The notes under the pieces were generated by a model. The model worked only from the letters and a program-made list of their open reading frames with translations, was not told the DNA's origin and made no database searches. Made by a program: the position numbers and the translations under genes. Below, piece after piece: positions 6,001 through 9,041 of a stretch of DNA of 9,041 bases. Position 1 is the stretch's first letter. Every line of letters starts with the position of its first letter. The stretch covers positions 1 to 9,041 of the forward strand of contig PBZZ01000100.1 of the NCBI GenBank assembly GCA_002730365.1. The letters are read 5' to 3'. The DNA is from Deltaproteobacteria bacterium. GTDB lineage: Bacteria > SAR324 > NAC60-12.

Positions 6001-7831
6001 AAAGAGAAACCTCAGTACTATCACCGGCCGTCAGTGAAAAGACCACGTTACCGGTCGGTTCACTACCCAGCACAACTCTGAAAGTATCTGTCCCTCCACT
6101 CTCACTGACCAGGGTTGCATTGTCCGTCTCTGCAATGGTGAAGGTCGCCGCATCAACACCGTCAGTAGTGGTCACGCTCACACTCTGACTCGAGAGCGCA
6201 TCGTACTTAGCATCATTCGTGCTGCCTTGGTTGATGGCCACGGTGATCGTGCTGGTCACATTATCATCACTGACGTTGTCATTGACACCGGTCACTGTCA
6301 CGGTCTGAGCACTGTTCCAGTTTGATGAAGTGAAGGTCAGTGTTGAAGCTGACAGGGTGGCTTCGGTGCTGTCACTGGCCGACAGATCAAAAACTACGTT
6401 GCCAGTCGGTTCACTACCCAGCACAACAGTGAAATCATCGCTACTGCCACTCTCCGCCACTGAGGTCGAACCGCTCGATTGAGTGACCGTGAAAGCGGCT
6501 GTATCGTCGTCGGTAATCGTGATGCTAACTTGCTGATTTCCGCTCTCACTGGCTCCGTTGCCTCCAGAAACACCGCTCACATCCACAGTGATCGTCTCCG
6601 ATTCCTCATCGACCTGATCGGCAATTGCCGTCGTCGTAGCTGTGCCGCTTGTGCTACCTGCCGGGATGATGATGGAAGTGCTTGAGACCGAATAGTCGGT
6701 GTTAAGGGTTGCGTTGCCTGAAATGTTTAGACTCACTGTCGTCGCGCTGCCGGCACCCAGGCTCAGTGTCGCCGTTAGGGTTGCCGCTCCTAGATTCTCC
6801 GCCACTGAGACATCCGAGCTAGTTAGCGTGACAGTTGGGGTAGCGTCATTATCACTGATGGTGGTCACCACACTATGACTGGCCAAGGCGTCATAGCCTG
6901 AGTCCTTGGTCTCATCTTGGTTGATCGCCACAGTGATCGCCCCGGAAATGGTCCCATCGCTGATAGCATCATCCAGCCCAGTAACCGTCACCTCCCGGGA
7001 AACACTCCAGTTATCCTTGCCAAAAGTCAGTTTTGATGGGTAGACACTAGCCTCGGTGGTGTCGCTGCTTACGAGGTCAAAAACCACGTTGCCAGTTGGA
7101 GCCGAGGTCAACACAACCGAAAAATTATCGGTACTTCCACTTTCAGCCAGAGTAGTTGCATTGTCAGACAGCGTGACGGTGAAACCCGGCTCCGTTGTCG
7201 TGAAATTGTCCAGTATCGAACCAAGATTTTTTAGAGCAGTATCGTTGTCAATCTTGCTGTCCAGGCCCTGCTGCTTCATCGTCGTGTGCAGATGTGCTAG
7301 GGCAGTTGCCGCAGAAATCATCGTTTTGCCTACTGCAGAAGTGACCGCTAAAGTAGCATTGTCGAAAGCATCTACCGAGACATCGAAATTGACGGACTTT
7401 GTGGCCAGGGTGGTCTTTGTGGAATCACTAATGCTGATGCCATTGCTTGGGTCTCCATCAGCATCCAAGGTCTGCAACAGGCGACTTAGATTGACGACCT
7501 TCTGATCAGCCGTTCCGGAAGCACCCATTACCTCGACCGGAGTCAGCTTAGCTGCACCGCTCACACTACCCAGTGAGATACCGCCAATGGTAAAGCTAAC
7601 CTGATCGCCGGGCTTGTAGTAAAAGGTGCCACCAGAGTCTGTTGTGCCTCCAAGACCGCTACTGGTCGAATAGTCCACACCCCCAACTGCACTGTCCAGC
7701 AAGACTCCTGGAGAGCCCTCTCGCACTACGTTATCAGCAGTAATCACTTCATCTTCTGTAGGCGCACAACTCGAACTGAGAAGAAAAATGCATAAAAATA
7801 TAGGGGGTACTAAGTTTCTCAGCCCAGGCAT
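3029..7831 (-). CDS. Giant putative lipoprotein with twelve Calx-beta-type Ig-fold repeats (1600 residues)
   Basis: This is probably a surface-exposed adhesin-like or matrix protein. A hydrophobic leader (residues about 7-20) ends in LLSSSC with Cys22; Leu at -4 and Ser at -3 make the lipobox imperfect, so lipidation is likely but not certain. Residues about 40-205 form an N-terminal module seen in other bacterial surface lipoproteins: SGLGGTTDSGGTFYYKPGD, an FTIGG segment, RLLQTLDADGDPSNG (D123-G131, a calcium-loop-like motif) and a helical end. From residue 217 to the end there are twelve repeats of 112-118 residues. Nine B-type repeats carry ESGSTD, PTGNV, NW..AQTVTVTGV and KYDALSSQSV. Three A-type repeats are Calx-beta-like, with DYS(V/I)SS, AGSTSGT and (E/D)SETI or a variant. 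DDD/DND linkers join them. The only Cys are C14 and C22, and all nine Trp lie in B repeats. Start: ATG with GGGAG seven bases upstream. The protein ends at TAA straight after repeat 12, with no RTX, LPxTG, autotransporter or T9SS-type tail. Confidence 0.88.
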   Translation of the reverse strand: MPGLRNLVPPIFLCIFLLSSSCAPTEDEVITADNVVREGSPGVLLDSAVGGVDYSTSSGLGGTTDSGGTFYYKPGDQVSFTIGGISLGSVSGAAKLTPVEVMGASGTADQKVVNLSRLLQTLDADGDPSNGISISDSTKTTLATKSVNFDVSVDAFDNATLAVTSAVGKTMISAATALAHLHTTMKQQGLDSKIDNDTALKNLGSILDNFTTTEPGFTVTLSDNATTLAESGSTDNFSVVLTSAPTGNVVFDLVSSDTTEASVYPSKLTFGKDNWSVSREVTVTGLDDAISDGTISGAITVAINQDETKDSGYDALASHSVVTTISDNDATPTVTLTSSDVSVAENLGAATLTATLSLGAGSATTVSLNISGNATLNTDYSVSSTSIIIPAGSTSGTATTTAIADQVDEESETITVDVSGVSGGNGASESGNQQVSITITDDDTAAFTVTQSSGSTSVAESGSSDDFTVVLGSEPTGNVVFDLSASDSTEATLSASTLTFTSSNWNSAQTVTVTGVNDNVSDDNVTSTITVAINQGSTNDAKYDALSSQSVSVTTTDGVDAATFTIAETDNATLVSESGGTDTFRVVLGSEPTGNVVFSLTAGDSTEVSLSASVLTFSTSNWSTAQTVTVTGVNDNVSDDNVTSTITVAINQSNTADTKYDALSSQSVTVSTTDDDTAAFTVTESGGSTVVAESGSTDAIVVTLSSEPTGSVVLSLTNSDNETSLSASTLTFTPSNWNSAQDVTITGVDDNIDDDNVTSTITVAINQSSTADTKYDALDNKSVSVTTTDNDSVPTLTLAASSLNLAESGGTVTLTVTMSAAATADTTVALYTSGTGVLSTDYSISSTTLTIAAGSTSGTVTLTGIADQTDEDSETIIVDISGVSGGNGAGESGIQQLVVSIIDDDTAAFTIAESSGSTVVAESGGTDTLTIVLGSQPTGDVVLSLSASDSSEASVYPSSLGFGTDNWSTAQTVTITGVADTISDGSIGSTLTVAINTSSTADTKYDALSSQSVSITTNDDEASPLVTLTASSSSVAENGGTSTLTATQNVVTASNTTVNLNTSGNATLNADYSISSSTITISAGSTSGTATLTAITDQLDDDGEAIVVDISSVSGANSVAENGTQQTTVTITDDDNASFTVTQTSGSTIVDESGSADNFTVVLGSQPTGNVAFSLGASDSSEVSISPSTLTFTSSNWNNAQTVTVTGVSDNLDDDSVTSTVTVAINTGNTADTNYDALSSQSVSVTTSDSDTASFTIVQTNNSTSVAESGSTDTFTVVLGSQPTDDVVFSVMAGDSSEATVSPSTLSFTSSNWNTTQTVTVTGVNDDVDDGSVNSTIAVAINTASTGDSKYDLLSSQSVTVSTSDGDTSAFSIAETGGSTAVSESGSTDTFTVVLGSEPTGNVAFSLSDNDSDDSEISLSSSTLTFTSSNWNTAQTVTVTGVNDNVSDDNVTSTITVAINQSSTADMKYDTLDNRSVTVTTTDNDTAAFAVTESGSSTVVSESGSTDTFTVVLGSEPTGNVVFSLTNSDNETTLSASTLTFTPSDWNSAQTVTITGVDDNIDDDNVTSTITVAINTNNTLDAKYDMLDNQSVTVTTTDND
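3032..3721 (-). repeat. Two-repeat block (units 11-12), related to units 4-5
   Basis: This is the partner copy of the block at 5450-6142 and forms the C-terminal end of the protein. Since the stop codon directly follows unit 12 at the linker, a late duplication or recombination event may have set the present C-terminus. The direction of copying cannot be told from this sequence. Confidence 0.5.
5450..6142 (-). repeat. Two-repeat block (units 4-5), related to units 11-12
   Basis: Units 4-5 resemble units 11-12 (3032-3721) more than their own neighbours. Units 5 and 12 share LTNSDNET, SASTLTFTPS and DDNIDDDNVTSTITVAIN, while units 4 and 11 share GVNDNVSDDNVTSTITVAIN. At DNA level, 5534-5593 and 3107-3166 differ at 3 of 60 bases by hand count. 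The similarity fits copying or gene conversion of a two-unit block. Confidence 0.55.
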
Positions 7832-7838
7832 GATTTAT

Positions 7839-7843
7839 CTCCC
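7839..7843 (-). promoter_or_regulatory. Ribosome binding site of the giant repeat protein
   Basis: On the minus strand GGGAG stands seven bases before the ATG at 7829-7831. It supports that start, which is also required to give a complete signal peptide. Confidence 0.65.
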
Positions 7844-8023
7844 AGATCAGGCAAGGTTATATATGTCTAAGTATTAATGACTATTTCTATGCCATATTTT
7901 GAATGACATACAAATACTTCGTGCCAATTTTTTCTGCTTTTCGTAGAAATTTAGTTTGACCGACCCTAGAGAGGGCTAGTCACCATCCATGGGGATTGAC
8001 GATGTACTCATTGCTTGAGAACA

Positions 8024-8043
8024 ACTTGCATTGACCTGCAAGT
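8024..8043. repeat. 7-bp inverted repeat with 6-base loop
   Basis: ACTTGCA (8024-8030) and TGCAAGT (8037-8043) are exact inverse copies around TTGACC. On the minus strand only a short T-poor stretch follows, so it is a weak terminator candidate for the PA14 gene. An operator or an RNA hairpin in the leader of the repeat-protein gene are alternatives. Confidence 0.35.
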
Positions 8044-8054
8044 GAAGGGTGTTC

Positions 8055-8070
8055 CCAGCACAGCAGCTGG
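8055..8070. repeat. 5-bp GC-rich inverted repeat
   Basis: CCAGC (8055-8059) and GCTGG (8066-8070) flank a six-base loop. Alone it would be unremarkable; it is listed because it lies between two better inverted repeats. Confidence 0.2.
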
Positions 8071-8092
8071 AGTTAGGGTGTGAAAGGGAGAA

Positions 8093-8108
8093 CAGGTGAT
8101 TACACCTG
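8093..8108. terminator. Perfect 6-bp hairpin CAGGTG-ATTA-CACCTG; possible terminator or operator
   Basis: The stem is exact with a four-base loop and is followed on the plus strand by AAAAATTTTATTTT. The gene it would serve lies on the minus strand and ends about 185 bases upstream; on that strand only TTCTCCC follows the stem, which is a poor U-run. It may be a weak terminator of the PA14 gene or a symmetric protein-binding site. Confidence 0.3.
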
Positions 8109-8292
8109 AAAAATTTTATTTTCTGCTACTTCATATGGAGCAATTTTTCTACCTAATATCAAGTTGACGGAGTGAGCTTAGTATGCAAAATGCTTTATGT
8201 AGCTACTTTTCCTTTGGTTCGAACAACAACTAAAAGAGAGGTTTCCAATAGCATTTTGTGTAGACGATGGCACCATTTGGACAAATTTGCTT

Positions 8293-9041
8293 TTACTCAA
8301 AATCATTTCCAATATTCATATATTTCCAACCATGAAGACCCCAAATATACCACTCTTGCCTTAGAACAGCGCCACCACCCCATTCACTAAAGAGTCTTTC
8401 GTAACTGTAAGATTGTCCTCCAACCAGTGTCCTCCAACCAGAATATCGGTGTGCCGGCGGGTGAAGTCCCGACCAATCATTTATGATCTCCACGCCATTA
8501 ATTTTAAGTATAGAACCATCATCATCGTGGTTGCGGAATCTTACCAAGTAGGACGTACCTGGAGCACCTGGCATTACGAAGTTTCCTGTCAATTTCACGA
8601 CTATATAGTCTCGTCTACCTGAATCTAATACATTGCCACTGCTCCAGTTGAAGTTGATATCACCGCTAGTTAACTTGCCTGAGGATAAAACCTTACCCAC
8701 TTGACTCATTTCAAATGACTGGCTGTTCCAAGGATGAACGCTTGGAGAGGTGGGACAAGGCCATAAATTTTGCCAAGAGGGAAAACCATAGTAGCCACCA
8801 CCTGAATTCCAAAATCCGCACTCCCAAGTTTGATAAGTGATACCAATTTTATCGTCATTGCTAATTGTCACTGTTGACGTATCCGTGATCTTTACACCAC
8901 TGTGACTGGCATTGCTCATCCCCACATTGAGTGTCTCACTACCCTCGACAACTGAATCATTGGTGATTGCTATGCTCAATGTCTCTGTCTCTCCAGCATT
9001 CCCTGAAAAAGTGACCTTCCTTGAACTCAAGGCTGTGTAGT
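8293..9041 (-). CDS. Surface protein C-terminus: Calx-beta repeat plus PA14-like domain; 5' end beyond the window
   Basis: The frame is open to the right edge, so this is the last ~248 residues of a longer protein; the TTG at 9028-9030 is an internal Leu codon, not a start. Numbering from that TTG, residues 1-60 are the end of a Calx-beta repeat (VTFSGNAGETETLSIAI, VVEGSETLNV, TVTISNDD). Residues about 61-105 are Trp/Gly/Pro-rich with two cysteines (C71, C92) that could pair. Residues about 107-231 read as a PA14 domain: YLVRFRNHDDDGSILKINGV with a triple Asp at 169-171, then EIINDWSGLH, a GGQSYSYE turn and GGAVLRQEWYIW. PA14 domains often bind carbohydrate, in some families through calcium held by paired Asp residues; sugar binding is an inference here. 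It ends in TAA. It lies upstream of the giant repeat gene on the same strand, 461 bases apart, and shares its Calx-beta fold. Confidence 0.8.
   Translation of the reverse strand, partial: YTALSSRKVTFSGNAGETETLSIAITNDSVVEGSETLNVGMSNASHSGVKITDTSTVTISNDDKIGITYQTWECGFWNSGGGYYGFPSWQNLWPCPTSPSVHPWNSQSFEMSQVGKVLSSGKLTSGDINFNWSSGNVLDSGRRDYIVVKLTGNFVMPGAPGTSYLVRFRNHDDDGSILKINGVEIINDWSGLHPPAHRYSGWRTLVGGQSYSYERLFSEWGGGAVLRQEWYIWGLHGWKYMNIGNDFE

Larger units (their letters stand above)
3032..7183 (-). repeat. Twelve-unit coding tandem repeat array, order B A B B B A B A B B B B
   Basis: Units in order of translation: 1 (B) 6836-7183; 2 (A) 6494-6835; 3 (B) 6143-6493; 4 (B) 5795-6142; 5 (B) 5450-5794; 6 (A) 5108-5449; 7 (B) 4760-5107; 8 (A) 4418-4759; 9 (B) 4070-4417; 10 (B) 3722-4069; 11 (B) 3368-3721; 12 (B) 3032-3367. 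Boundaries were set by hand at the residue following each acidic linker and could shift by a few residues. Each unit should fold as one Ig-like beta-sandwich, with the acidic inter-repeat linkers as likely calcium sites that stiffen the rod. Unit 11 has a small acidic insertion (DNDSDDSE). Confidence 0.85.
7844..8292. other. Intergenic region of about 450 bases between two surface-protein genes
   Basis: It separates two minus-strand genes, so it should hold the 3' end of the PA14 transcript and the promoter of the repeat protein. A TATAAC (minus strand, 7856-7861) could be a -10 box but has no matching -35. Three inverted repeats cluster at 8024-8108. A 9-base inverted pair (CAAAATGCT at 8186-8194, AGCATTTTG at 8250-8258) is also present. 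Open frames here are short and not protein-like. I found no tRNA or known riboswitch. Confidence 0.55.

Noticed and set aside
3032..7183. Regular direct repeats considered as a CRISPR or other non-coding array
   Set aside because: The ~345-base units are an uninterrupted reading frame with protein-level conservation, so they are coding domain repeats.
3453..7505. Many plus-strand open frames of 60-160 codons opposite the giant repeat gene
   Set aside because: They recur at matching positions in the repeats, are Val/Ser/Leu-rich by reverse reading of Thr/Ser/Asp codons, and show no motifs or ribosome sites.
7901..7928. TTGGCAC on the minus strand as a possible sigma54 promoter
   Set aside because: The required GC element at the -12 spacing is missing; only the -24-like half is present.
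8213..8230. GGTTCGAAC resembling a tRNA T-loop
   Set aside because: The flanking bases do not form the T-arm stem and no acceptor or anticodon arm can be drawn around it.
8172..8390. Plus-strand frame of 72 codons overlapping the end of the PA14 gene
   Set aside because: No recognisable features and no ribosome site; half of it is antisense to a better-supported gene.

Overview
The window looks like accessory chromosome of a Gram-negative, probably marine, bacterium. Two proteins carry lipoprotein-type signal peptides, a third has a Sec-type leader, and the largest is an acidic, nearly Cys-free array of calcium-binding-type Ig-fold repeats. Such content is common in SAR324/deltaproteobacterial and gammaproteobacterial seawater lineages, but nothing here (no rRNA, no marker gene) fixes the taxon.

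Layout, left to right. (1) Positions 1-1105, minus strand: an MFS transporter gene broken by two in-frame TAG codons and a one-base frameshift in a G-run; it leaves the window at the left edge. (2) 1268-2047, minus: an exported protein of unknown function with five cysteines after its leader. (3) 2048-2565: a divergent intergenic region with an orphan near-perfect Shine-Dalgarno sequence, a possible decayed fragment of an amino-acid-binding protein, and a plausible promoter for the gene to its right. (4) 2566-2976, plus: a small lipoprotein that is essentially one fibronectin type III domain. (5) 3029-7831, minus, convergent with (4): a 1600-residue putative lipoprotein made of an N-terminal module and twelve ~115-residue repeats of two kinds in the order B A B B B A B A B B B B. 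(6) 7832-8292: a non-coding gap with three closely spaced inverted repeats. (7) 8293-9041, minus: the C-terminal part of another surface protein, a Calx-beta repeat followed by a PA14-like domain, running off the right edge.

Genes 4, 5 and 7 together suggest a cell-surface or adhesion locus: a large repeat protein, a PA14 protein that may bind carbohydrate, and an FN3 lipoprotein. No secretion system, sortase, RTX repeats or regulator is in view. The repeat array has visible internal history: repeat pairs 4-5 and 11-12 look like copies of one two-repeat block, and pairs 1-2 and 7-8 resemble each other. I found no tRNA, rRNA, CRISPR array or insertion sequence. No wholly new system can be claimed from this sequence; the strongest unusual points are the repeat architecture and the nature of the damage to the MFS gene.
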